From Larus michahellis (lineage: Eukaryota; Chordata; Aves; Charadriiformes; Laridae), in assembly GCF_964199755.1 (NCBI RefSeq), contig NC_133904.1, positions 1,961,001-2,025,000 of the forward strand: 64,000 nt of DNA, written 5' to 3'. A model generated the notes under the pieces. That model searched no databases and was not told the origin of the DNA. It saw nothing but the letters and a program-made list of their open reading frames with translations. The translations under genes were made by a program, and so were the position numbers. Position 1 is the first letter of the stretch; the number at the start of each line of letters is the position of its first letter. This document shows, in pieces, positions 20,106-32,400 of the stretch.

Positions 20106-23100
20106 CAACCCTCCCCCCAGCTACTGCCACCTCGTTGTCCCCGGTCCTCTGACCCCCTACCCTCCCTTTGGCAGTGCTGCCCCTCACCTTTCTGGCCACC
20201 CAAGCCCTCCCCGCGCCATCCCTGCTGGCTCTAAATCTGCCTAATTTCCCTCTGCTGGAGTGGCTGCGGAGGAACGCAACGTACCGGATCGATAGACACG
20301 ACTTTATTGATTAGGTTAAACCAGCGCCTTTGCGGAGATGGAGCGGGATGAGCCGAGGGCAGCAATTAACTCTACCTTTGCCCTGCCAGGCCGTGCCGTG
20401 CTGGGGACGGTCGGGCACCGCAGCCCCCCAGGACGGAGCCACACTCACCTGCGCGGGGCCTGGCCGGCAGCTCTGTCTTGGCTGCAGAGAAGTTTTCCTC
20501 CTCCTGCCTGTAAAAGCCCCAGACATCCATTTGCCATTAAACATCTCCCGGCCTGACCGGCTACTTATAAACCTTGAACTTTCGCTGCAGGACTCGGCAG
20601 CGAGAGCAGCCGCAGTGGGGTACCGGCGAAGCAGCGGCTGCTCCAGGAGCCGGTAAGGCTCAATCTATAAATCCTGTCCTTAGTGCACACTTGTAGTTTA
20701 TGGCTGTTCTCTGCACCGAAGGTAAAGCAGCCCCGGGTCAGCGCAGCTCCTCGGCAGCCGCACCGCAGCGCTCCCGCCGCAGCCTCCCGCAGGGAAAGGC
20801 ACAGACCTCTGAGCTTTTCTTCTCTTAAAGCCCAACCTTCTTTTTATTCAATGTGACCAAAATACTTTAATATAGCCAGAGATTTTTTTTAATTTTTTCC
20901 CCTATTAGGCTTTGCCAGAGCAGGCTGGGCAGCCTGATGGTGCAATACTGGTGAGCCGGGAGGGCAGGATGAGGCCAGTAAGTTCAGGGGACGGTCCCCC
21001 CATCCCTCCGTGTTTGTGCCCCACGACGCCTGTGAGCCCACCCAGCCTGAGGGGTGCCCCGGGGAAGGCTGAAGACAGATTATCCTAAAATAACTGCGAT
21101 AGCTGGGGGCCTCACCATCATGCAATGGGCTGCGGCTCCTTCTCCCCACCGAAGGGCTCCTCTGCTCCCCAGGGCCTGGCTCCCACTGCAGGGACGCCAT
21201 GGCCACCAAGTTGTAGCATCTGGGGCTTGGGCTGGCTTCTGCCCGGGTCTCCGCAGGGCAGAGGGCAGCCACAGGACAGCAGTGGGGCAGGGACCAGGCT
21301 GCATGGGGCAGGATTCACCCACAAATAACCCCACACAGCTGAGGAGGGTCTCCTGAGCACCCTCCGGAGAAGCTGAGAGGCCACAGCTGGTTCTTCTGCA
21401 GCTCTCGCAGAGCCGGGGTCACCTGTGACATGTTTAACTCAGCCCCGTGGGTGCACTGAGGCCTGAATGGACCAACTCCTGGCAGCTGAGCGAGGTCGGG
21501 TCTGCTGGGGTGGTGTTGGGTCTCTTGTGTGTTTATCTCTGCCGGCTGCGCGTCTTAATGGGAGCTGGAGGAAGAGGCTCTGCACGCAGATGCTTTGCCT
21601 CCAAGAGTCTGAGCAGTTTCGGAACCCTTCGCAGGGAGCAGCGCGGGTGCCGCCTGCTTCAAACCCTTGCAAAGGTGAAGGATTTTCTGCTCCTGTTCGC
21701 TGCCCGAAGCAGCCGAGGGTGTTTCTGTGTCCCCTGGCCCCCTGCGCTGTGGGGAGCAGCCACCGAGGGCTCCTCTCTCTGCCCTGGGGAGCCCCCCCGC
21801 AGAGCGGAGCCCTGGCTTGGGGCTCTTGCGGTCCTCTCCTCCCTCGTCTTCCTCACCGGCTGAGGCTGCAGGCTCCCTGGGGGGGGGTCCCACATGCATC
21901 TTCCGCGGGGCTGGATGCCGATGGCCCCCCTGGGCTGTCCTGCCTGGAGGCAGCGCTGGGCAGCGGTGGCGCAGTGGGAGGCCGAAAGCCGAGCGAGGCG
22001 CGTGCTGCCCCGGTGGCATTGCCTCCCTCCCCACCCGCAGCTAAAACCCCTCTGTCACCACACAGTGGTCTCTGTCGTGGGCTCCCAGCGGATTTTGCTC
22101 CCTGCAGGACTAGGGATTTTATTTTTTTTCCCAGCAAAGACCCAAATTCCTAGGTTTTGCTTCAGATATTGCCCACATGCATCCTAGAGGGGGGGGTTGC
22201 TCGCTGCAGTCCATCCCTTTTCCGTTGATGCCTCCAGGTAAACTTTCCCTGCAGGACCACGAAGCTCCACGAGGCAGGAAAACGCATACACCGCTCCCAG
22301 AGTCAGTCCTTCAGTTTGCTTATGCTCTCTGATGTCAAAGGGATCCAATGCAGCTCCTAAGACCTGCTCCTAGTGATCGCTCCGTTATTAACGTTATCCC
22401 GTCACTGGCCGCTGCCGTCCCTGCTCCACGGATGTACGGCCAGGCAGGCGGACGGGTCGGGGACTCCTCGCATCCCTCGAAGCCACAGCCAGCTGCAATT
22501 CCCCGTTTCTGGCTTCCTTGCCCATTGTACGCGTGCGGACAGACACACGCGCACACACACGGCTTTTCAGGCTGTTACTCGGAAAACAAAGACTGACGCT
22601 TTGCCTTTGGAAAGCTGACAGCAGGACGTATTTGGCCACGGGATACAAGAAACAAAACAATTTCTAATTCCGTGCTGCGTTTAAAGGCGAACTATCCCAG
22701 GCTCTTCTCGCAGGATGAGCTTTGCCTGGCAAGGATCACAGGCAGAGAAAAACTGAAAATATTGGAAGTTTTGGCAGATGGGGCATACCCAGTTTTTCCC
22801 AGAGCCTGCGCGCTCCCACCTACACACCAGGGAGATGGTGTCCGTCGGTGCCACCGTGACTGGGGTTACAGGGAGAGGAGACGGGGCGGTGAGATGGGTG
22901 TGGGGCCGCAGGTGGAGTCCCTAAATGAGCTGGTGGGATGAGGAGTGGGACTGGGGGAGATGGGGGGGGCACTCAGCGCATCTGTAACATCCACTGCTGA
23001 ATTAATGTGTTTGTTATGACCCCCTCCGTCACGCTGTCTTCTGAGCAGGACCCACCTGCAGGGTATAATGATGCTGCATTTTCTGCAAGCCAAGAAATGC

Positions 23101-24179
23101 CTTGATTCAGACTCCAAAAAGTTGCAGCAGGAAGGAGGAGAGAGGGATGGACGTCCGCAGGCAGCCCCGGCGCCAGTGCAGCGCGGAGAGCAGCACCGCT
23201 GAGCCCTTCCACAGCACCCAGCGCTTCCAGCCCTCCCTGCCAGCTGGGAAAATCTCCCTGCCTCTTCGTTCCCCATCCCCGGAGCGCGTTTCGGGGACAG
23301 GATGATGTGACACGCAAGGCTGGCGGCAGACCCGGGGCTGGGCTCGCAGCGGCGCGTTTCTCGTGTCTTGGTGATCTCAAAGTCACCTCTGCCTGCGCCG
23401 AGGCAGGATTCCCTTCGCTCCAACGCAGCACTGCAGCCCCCCCTTTGCCATGCCGCTCGCAGGGCTGCACCCCCGGGGATCCCTTCGGATGGGTTTGGGG
23501 GGGGACCTTGCACCGCTTTGGGGTGCCCCACGCCAGGCGCACCCCGGCTCCCGCATGGCACAGACATGGGGTCGGCATGGGAGAGGAGCCGGGGCTGGGT
23601 GCGAACTGGCCGGGGAGCTGCTTGCCCTGGGTGGGGGCACCCAGCAGAGCTAAATCTGCCCAGATCCTGGCCCAATTTTATTGCCTTCCCCCCTCTTCCG
23701 CTAACTTTTGCCCCTTGGTGCTGATGGTGGCAAGAAGCGGGATGAATTGCTTCAACTGGGTTCTGCGGGCTCCGGGGATTTGCACATGCGCGTGCAAAGC
23801 CGGGCTAAGATGCGCGTTGGACGGGGTGAGCGAGGTGCTGGGCCCGGGGGGGGACAGCCCAGTAGCCTCCCTGCAGCAACGCAGACTGGGCTGTGGGTCC
23901 GGACCTCGGACACCACGTCCAGGGCAGGAGGTGGCAGTTCAGGAGCTCGACCTCGCTGCTGCTCGGCCCTGGGGCTGGCAGCAAGGCTGGCCGTGCCGAA
24001 GATGCGTTCCCCAACCTGCCCGCTCCGCTCTCCCATCCCGCCCCTAATCCCCCCCCAAACCAGCGTTAAACTGGGAACGGAGCGGGGCAGAAGCAGTGCC
24101 GCCGAGCACAGCCCCGGCCACTCCTGCCGTCCCCCTCGCTGCACCAAATTCAAGGACTTGGGGAAGGAAAGATGAGAGG
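20106..24179. other. Spacer between SKOR1 and MAP2K5, nothing firmly recognised
   Basis: Mostly GC-rich unique sequence. A short AT-richer patch at 20,550-20,720 contains two similar phrases, 'cttataaacc' and 'ctataaatcc', but no further promoter evidence. Overlapping open frames up to about 270 codons (22,866-23,675 minus; 23,307-24,047 plus) have opposite-strand partners of similar size and no recognisable domains, so I regard them as non-coding. Confidence 0.5.
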
Positions 24180-24300
24180 CCCCAAACCTCCTCCATGATT
24201 GCGGGATTGATTAAGTATACTGATGAAGACAGCAAGGTTAATACGCGTGCCAGTGAATTATAACACTGTCAGCCTGGTAGCCAGGAGATTTTTCACGGTC
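24180..24300. promoter_or_regulatory. Candidate conserved element in the intergenic spacer
   Basis: 'gggattgattaagtatactg' followed by 'ggttaatacgcgtg' and a CTGTCA (MEIS core in reverse) near 24,266. There is an abrupt change from the GC-rich flank to AT-rich unique sequence. It has no coding potential. Enhancer function is inference. Confidence 0.3.
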
Positions 24301-26295
24301 CCATCAGCTGGCATCCCGCACAGATTTTCAGGGTGACGTCTTCCCCTCCCGACCTCCCCGCCAGGAAAAGCGAGAGGAAAAGCCTTGGTTTTACTGACTT
24401 TTTAACTAAATCCGAGGGAGAGACTTTTTATCCAGAGAAAGCGAATGCAAACCGTTAGAGATAAATAAATGGAAGAGCTGCCCGAGTCTGGTTGGCTCAC
24501 AGGGAAGAAATTTGTCTCACTTTAGAAAAAAGGACCTGAAGGTATGGGGGCCGTTGACTCATTCATTGTACTGTTATCTGCCAGGGAGGTTGTGACATCA
24601 GAGCAATTAAGACAAACTTTAGTCTATAAGTTCATGCCTGCAACCTCTATACTTCAAAAGAAGACAAACGATCCCTCCAAGGAAGGAAACAAAAGTCTTT
24701 TCCAGGCTGCTTCCAGAGTAACATTTAGGATTTGCAGTGGTTCAGGAAGAATTTTTCAACAAATTGAGGTATTTTTTTAAGGCTGCCAGTATATAATAAA
24801 CTACCAGAGTTTTGTTTTGGTTTGTTTTTTTTTAGCAAAAGTTTATTTCTAATGCAAAAACAAAAGCCCCAACCTCCTCCCCCACCCAAGTCACACACCC
24901 CAACTCTGCCTGTCACGGTCCTCCTCTCTTCTGTGGTTCGTTTGTTTTTTTATTTTTTAATAAGCATCCTGTCACAAGGACTGATTAAATCTGTGTCGGT
25001 CTGTTGTGGAAACACACAGCGAAATTGCAGGAGTAACAGATACACAGCGGAGACGTTGCCATCGTTCTTCTTCCCTTTACGGTAACAGCAAACCTGGGAG
25101 CCTTTGCTTGACCCAGCTGCCCCCATCGTGCAGCGACTCCAACGTGAGAAAATAAGCGACCAAGGCAGAGCTGAGAAAGGCAAGATGCTTCCAAGCAAGC
25201 CACGAACTGCTGTGATAACAAGTAAAACCCTGCAGCCCGTTCCCTGGCCACGAGGGCCAGTGACACAGCACGGCGTGGGCCCCTGCGCGCAGGGTCTCTT
25301 GCCCCATGAGCTCGTGGGATGCTGTGTGAGCCTGTGACGTCCTTTAGAGGGACAACACCTCTGCCATGGCCCTCAGCTTCCTCGCGTGGCACGGGCAGAA
25401 CCTCCCACCCTCTGTGCCGCTGCCGTTGGCAAACTCTTGTTGCTCTCCCTCCGCATCCAGAGGCCAACAGCCCGCCTGGGCCGTGCACGGCTCTGGGCTG
25501 CCAGCTCCAGCTGGTGTCCACCCAGCAGCATCCCTGCTCCCTGTTTAGGAGAGCGCCGTGCTCTTTCACCTCACCTCTTTCCACCTCGGTAAAAACCGCT
25601 CTGCATTTCGGGAGGAGCCCGCAGTGCCTGCGCACGGATGCTCTGCGCACACCAGCGCCTTGTGCCGTCTCTCCTGCTTGGTCCTCCCAGCAAAGCCCAG
25701 CCGCCGGGAGCAGAGAGGCTCTGCCCCTCATTTCATGGCGCGATGCTCATCTACCTGCCACGCTTTTACTCCGGAAGGGCAACCCCTCACCTCCTCGCAG
25801 GATGGGCATGTCCAGACGCTTCTTGTTTGTTTGTTCGCTTTCATTTTACACGTAAAACAAGCATTTTGTGGATGTCTGCGCTCAAAGCCAGCCACCAACT
25901 CCCTACCAAATCCTCTGAACACTCAGCGTGTCATTCGTACAAGAGCAAAAGACTAACAGTTAAAAAATACTCTGGAGCCAGGAAATATACAATACATTCA
26001 GTAACAAAAAAATACAGATATAAAATACTTGCTTTAAGGCTGTGTACAGTTTAACTGAAGATAATCTGAGGACATTAAATTGCTCAGCATCAAAAGAAAT
26101 GTGGGAAGAAAATTCCTTAATGTGGTGGTGAGGGAAAGGCAGCACCAACTACCCTGAAAGATTTCGTTGATGCTTCTAGAAAATACTTTTTTAGTAAAAT
26201 ACGATCCAGAGAGACCGAGAGTCCGAAGCGCGGGGCTGGTGCTGCTGGTCCAGGACGAGCTGCCGTCTCGCGCGCCGCTGCGGGGCCGGTCCAGC
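24301..26295 (-). other. MAP2K5: MAP2K5 3' flank and possible long 3'UTR
   Basis: Follows the MAP2K5 stop at 26,296. Between 26,295 and 25,900 no AATAAA or ATTAAA is present on the minus strand. A clear AATAAA occurs at 24,842-24,847 and would give a 3'UTR of about 1.45 kb if used. Open frames here carry no domains. The true end is unresolved. Confidence 0.4.
24842..24847 (-). terminator. MAP2K5: Candidate MAP2K5 polyadenylation signal
   Basis: AATAAA on the minus strand, followed by 'CTTTTGCTAAAAAAAAAC'. It is the first canonical signal I found downstream of the MAP2K5 stop, about 1.45 kb away. The genomic A-run just after it could also mark a decayed insertion, so the call is tentative. 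Confidence 0.3.
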
Positions 26296-26400
26296 TCACT
26301 GCGGTCCTTGGGTCGATCGCCGCTCCTCAAGCATCCTGCACACCCACATGGACACGACTTCTGCGTTCCCATCGTTGTACTGCACGATGAACGGGTGGCC
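26296..26400 (-). CDS. MAP2K5: MAP2K5 last coding exon
   Basis: Acceptor CCCGCTCTCCAG ends at 26,401, followed by 105 bases in phase 0 to TGA at 26,296-26,298. Encodes GHPFIVQYNDGNAEVVSMWV then CRMLEERRSTQGPQ: the end of kinase subdomain XI and the short MEK5 tail. Length (34 residues) equals that of the human last exon as I recall it, with a few substitutions. Confidence 0.97.
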   Translation of the reverse strand, partial: GHPFIVQYNDGNAEVVSMWVCRMLEERRSTQGPQ

Positions 26401-29400
26401 CTGGAGAGCGGGATAGGCAGAGTTAGCCAAGACAAACACAACCCTTGCAGTGAAAACCCAAAAAGGTGCGGTTTTTTTTTCCTTTTTCTTTTTTTTTTTT
26501 TAAAAATACATTGGAACATCCTGTGGTTAGAGTCATAAAAACGCAATAAACCAGTGATTCAAACCAGTGAACTTTCTCTTGGATCCGTATTATCCACGTA
26601 CATTGTTTATATAGAGAAGGGAGGGCTGGGGCCTTAGCCTAGCACTCCTTGGAAATACTGATGTATTTTTTTTAATGTTCGATTAACTTACTGTGTTTTG
26701 AACCAGCTCCTTTCTAGGATGGCCTGCCAGGCTGCTCGACTTCTACATGGTGTTTTGGTAAAACGATATTCTGCCAAAGCCACTAAGTCTGCTTGCAAAG
26801 CTCTGTGATCTGTTAATTTTGAAGTTTCTCTCTTTAACAGCCCCCTTGCGCGCCGCTTTCGCAGGCATTAACCTAACGCTCTCCCATGTCGAAAGGAAAG
26901 CGGAAGGGCAGGCTGCGTGCACAACCCGAACTCCTTCATTTGTGGGGCAGAGACTGAACGGTGCCACTGGGCACGTGGAAACCCGCAGCTGTACGAGCTC
27001 CACATTCACTTACTTTTGTGTCCTTGACTTCGATGGGTGGAAACTTTATGCCTCACCCTGTGTACAGGAATCCCTTAAATGGAGAGTTCTTCAAATTACC
27101 TAGGAAAATACCAATATCCCTGCAAGTGTTAAATTCCTTGTGTTGCTTGGTCGCCGAGCTCCCTGCCTGTAGGTGCAGCAGGACCAGGTGCCAGGCTCGG
27201 CAGCGCTCACCGCGTCCACACGGAGAGGCATTTATTTGTTCATGCACATACGTGCTAGTTACCTGTCATTTGGAGGGATCAGCTGATACAGAAATGAAAA
27301 TATCACCTAAGTATAACTGGAACAGGCCTTCATGAGAAGCTACTGTTGGAATTAAGTATGATGGAAAGAGAGATAACTATAAAATATTCTCGGTCATGAA
27401 TTATACGTCTACTGCAGGCACTGGAGGACCGTGTCTTTAGACACCTCGGCAAATCAGAACGGCATCTCAGGATGAAACAAAAATATGGGCTGCAATTTCA
27501 GCAGCCAGCTTAGGCAGCTCATGTCTCAATCTGGCCACATTCCTAGAGATGGGAACATGCCATCTTCAGATGAATCTCAAATGAAGTATAAAAATCCACA
27601 GGAAACCAAGTACCGCAATTACATAAATGACTGAAAGAAAGCAATCGCCAGGAGAAACCATCGCAGATGATGAAAACCTCTACTCCAAATCACTCAAAAG
27701 CAGCTCAGTGTTTGCAACACTAAACTTCAGAGCTCTTGCAAAACAACGCCTGAAAGGAGTCGAAGCAGATCTGCCGGGGAGCCTTTCGGGAGGGTGACGT
27801 ACATGTGGGAGCTACCGGTGCGCAGCCCGCCGCCAGCCGCAGCGGTGAGCCACGGCAATCGGCCCACGGAGAGCGAGCACGGGTTGGACGTGGGGCCCGG
27901 GAAGCCTGGCTGTCGGCTGGGTTAGGATGGCACCGAGCGGAACAAGGAAGCAGCACCGGGCTAAACAGAGCACAATAAATCCTCGCAGCATCAGCTCGGA
28001 GCGATAAAACACTCTGCGGGGCCAGGGCCAGCAAACACAGGAGCCACAGGAATAAAATATGCCATTATCTACAAGAATTATGGAGGAAGCGTGAGGTGCT
28101 GTTGCTTCAACTCTTTGGGATGGCTGGAATCTCAGGTAGAACTTTTTAGGGAGAAGTCTGAGATGTGGAGAGCTCTTCTTCAGATCTTACTGGGACCAGC
28201 TCAGCTGCTTTCCCAGTTAACCTTGTAGAGGAAAGACAGAAGAAACGCTCTGGTGGAGTGACTTAGTTGAGCAAGAGGTCCACCGCCAGGAGAACATGAC
28301 ACACAGACTCTGCCATGAAGCGTTACAAACATCCCAAGTGCTTTATTTCACCACATTGGCTTCAGGTGCCGTGAAAGCTGCCAAACAGCCCTGGGCCCGA
28401 GTTCCTCCGTGGCGCGGGCCCCAGCCAGCCACGGCCCCAGGACCTGGCAGAACAGCAGCTTTCCCTCTCCGTGCAGGCAGCTGTGGGACGCTGCCTGCAC
28501 CTCCACAGGCTTTTGGGAAGGGCAACGCAAGGAAGGGGCAATGCAAGAGCCATGGCGACCCGAGCCTGTGCACATGGAGCAGAGCCTGGCCCAAACCTTT
28601 CCTCAATCTCAGCAACTTTCCGGCATCCAACATCTCAGCTTGAAAAGGGTCCTGATCCAGAGGCAGGAAAGACGATGCCGCTCTGCTGCCTGGATTAAGG
28701 GAGGTGCCGATAAGCTCTGCCACCTTGTATTTAAAGTTCACAGGAGGAAACCACCACAGAGCAATCTCCATGCCAGTAGGGTCCCCAGACGGGCAGCTAC
28801 AGGTCCCTGCAGCCAGCCCACCGAGCTGGCATGTTACTTAGCCTTTATTTCCTCTCCCATTGCAATTTCTGCTATACTCTCCTGGTGGGGAAAAACTGCA
28901 AATGTGGCTCCTTCACCATGAAGATGGAGGAACACCACAGTAAGAGGCAAGACAGAGATAACGGACACGTAAAGGCGAACTCATCAATAGCTGTCGGGAG
29001 CCAGTTCTCATTTCCATTCATCTCAAAGGACTCATTCCCACAATTAAACTCATGAGAGTTGAAGCGATACAGCCCACAGACTTGAGACAACAGGTATATT
29101 AAGAGCAAAGGTGTATAAAGAGCAAAGGATGTTGTTAAAAAAGGTGAGGGAAAGACCCCGAAAGCCAGGAAAAAAGGAGAGGTAAGACTGCCTGTGGGGC
29201 TAACAAAGAGCTGTGAGGCGGTAGCAGACACAGCTACACCAGTCAGGACATTTAGTGGCTTAATCTCTCAGCGGTGAAACAGACCTTACTTTGGAACTGC
29301 TTAAATGAAACTTTTTCCCATCCATTCATCAGAGTGGAAGAGACCACACAGCTTTATGCCGTGGACCACGCTGCAAGCATGGCCGGGCCTCGGTGGAAAG

Positions 29401-32400
29401 AAGATAATTTAATTCCAACAACCATATCCCAGTCACCTCCCAACAAACCTCACTGCTGATCATCAGTGAGTATATGAATAATTTCAACAGCCGCTGGCAT
29501 AACCGCGGGAGCAAAACCCATGATGCAGAGAGGTCTGTTACGACCTGCGAGCGCAAGGACTACATGGCAGCAGAGCACGGTGGTGGTGACTGGGTGTGCA
29601 GGACGCACCAGGACGGGTCATACCCCCGTGTTTCCTCTCCGGCGTTCATTCACTGCCCTGCAATGTCTATCGCAGCAACCCTCGGTATTTCAGTCCGGGC
29701 AGGGGGAAGCTGCGCTCCTGGGTTTCCTCTCCTTTACCAGCCTGACCTGGTTGGTCACTCCTTGGATTTCTTTAATTAGCGGGTGCACACAATACCCAGC
29801 CTTTGGGAACACCTTACCTTCGCACTGCAGGCTCTCACCCGATGGCTGCCCTGCCTTTTCCCCCAAGGAAAGCTTCAGCCTGCTCAGTCTATAACTCCAA
29901 TTCGAAACGGGGCGGGGGGAAACCACGCCAAAAGTCTACAGAATCTAAAAGACAACGCAGTGACTAGGGTGAAGCCACAACAGAAACGGCACAGTTGCAG
30001 CCTGAAGAAAGCTCATGAGTTTTCCTACGTACAACTCCTTTTGTGTGAAAGCCACACGTGTGGATGAGCCCGTCCCACGGAACACGACCGCTGAGATGCC
30101 AAAGTCCGCAGATGCGAGATCACACCACTCCTGCAAACTGGAGGCCGCAGCGCGACTCTCATGCCACTACAGGTTTCCAAAGCAAGGTCGGTTCAAAGAA
30201 CTTGCTTTCCCTTCTCAGATTTGTCAGCGCTTCCCACCAGGCTCAGGCTGCAAGCCCTTAATTTTATCTCCAGGCCTTTGAAATTGTGGGCAGCTGCTAC
30301 CTGCCATTGCAATCGACCTTTCCGAGTTTGCTCTTTGTAACTGCTACAGGAATAGATGTTTTCCCCCAATATTCAATTTTTTGAAGTAAATTGCTTCTTT
30401 TCAGCCATTCTTAGCTGTAGACAGCAACTTTAAATTTGTCAGAGCACCCTGAATTTCCCATCCAGGCAGACGCTGTGTGCTCACACTCAGTCGCTGCTTG
30501 GAAAATGGTCCACCAAGAACGAAGAACATATTCAGAGGTACCAGAGTCCATTCCAGAGCTCTGAGGACAGCGGCAGACAGTTCAATCCTACCAAGAGGAG
30601 ATGGATGCTCTTAAAATGATGCACTTAAGTACACAGATGCTTGTGGCACTGAGCTTATGGACAATGTATTTTTCCTTCTAACACCTGGCTACTAAAAATC
30701 TTTAGCTTTGGTCTGGAATGTCTAACACCAGGAACGACACCAAAGAAAGATAGCACCCTCTTTTTTTTTTTTATCTCCTACTCCGAACACCCCATGTATG
30801 TTTGGGTTTCACTGTTTTACTAAACAAATTCAATCTGAAATATTCCTGGTTTTACCTGGTTCCTACCTATGAAAACAACTCAGGAGAGGGCACAACTGGG
30901 AACCCAGAGGCAGGGTCCTGGAGTTTCTCCCCAGGCTGCCACATACTTTCCAACACGACCTTCACAAAGCTGCTTAATCTCCCTCAGCCTCACGGTTAAA
31001 AAGGGAATAAATGATTCCGTTCTCTCACGGGAGTGCTGTGAGAATCAGTGCAGGCGTGTTTTGCCCAGCACTTCAGTGGTTTTGGGTGCAAAAGGTGCAA
31101 GAATAACGTAAATACTTACTATAAGCAAGATAGCCTAGAAGGAGCTGTTTCGCCTCTTAAACAAAACAACAGTCAAGGACAATAGTGAGAACCAGGGAAA
31201 AACAATCAAGAGCCCACAGACAAGGAAGAGCAGATGCATTGGGGCAATTAAAAAACGGCTATTAAAGCCAGTCCGCTTCTCCCATGAATCTCCTTTACGA
31301 TGGAGAGACTCCCCGCAGAGGAAGACATCTCACACCCAGTATATCCTTGCATTTAAGCTACTCACAACATGCAAAGGGAAATTGCAGGCTATGCAAGGCT
31401 GAAACGCCAGCTAGCCATGCTGTTCACCCTATTGGCTTTGTTTTGTGAGGTTATTCCACTGAAGCCTGGGGTTTTACACCCTCACTTTTCTCCCTAGGAA
31501 TAAGTTTAACTTGAAACTCCTTAGAATTTTTTTCTTCTTCTTCTTTAGAAACTCTTTAGATTTCCCATGTTTTTAGACTATACTGCTCTAGGGAGGATTT
31601 TTCTCAGGCTGAAGGGATGTTTTTACTAGAAGGTGTTTTTCAGAATCTGGTGGTTGCTTTTTTTGTTCTGGTTTGTATTTTGGGGGTTTTGTTTGTTTGT
31701 TTTTGAATAGGGAATGGGAGAGCAAAGATCTCCACCAAAGCTAAGACTACAGTGTCAGTGGGACCTGTCTTTCTTTGCACATCTTGGTGGACAGCCCATG
31801 GCATGTTCAGGTCGGGTACCGAGAGCCAGGAGGTCACAGGTGGCCCAAGGATGTACAATGTCCATGGATGGCCTGCGCTGAAGTCTACACCAAAACCACT
31901 TTGCTGCTTCTAATACCTGACCTCACTAGATCATCCCTCACTCAGCAGCATCTCGCCTGCTGCAGTCACGCCTGCAACTGCAATAAAAAAATACATCAGA
32001 GCAATACAGAATTGTGGATAACGCGTAAGTCCATCAAACTTGCCCTTGGCTTGCTTACACCAACATCTGAAGTGAAAATGCAGGACAAACTACGTAAGAG
32101 GGACTTGTAGTTGCCTTAGCATCCAGAAACGTCTCATGCAAAACACTGAAGATTTCATCTAAAGTCTCCAACCACTGCGTTTGCACCAGCAGCAGTCTCC
32201 TCTGCTCTTAGCAACTGCTTCACAAGGTCACCCTGACGGGTTCTCTGCATTTTGCCACTATTCAGCACCTGGTCCCTCATTCCCCCCTTTTCAGGCATCC
32301 AGAGTACTGCAACCATTAACGCCTGCGGTCCAAACCACGCACACCTCAGAAACCTGTGCCTTACACTGGAGATGTCTTTGGAAGGGAGAGTGGAGAGGAC

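Noticed and set aside
22866-24047. Open frames of 269 and 246 codons in the spacer
   Set aside because: They lie in both orientations in GC-rich DNA with no family similarity that I recognise.
26034-26546. 170-codon minus-strand frame over the last MAP2K5 exon
   Set aside because: Out of frame with the kinase sequence; the true exon is 26,296-26,400 read in another frame.
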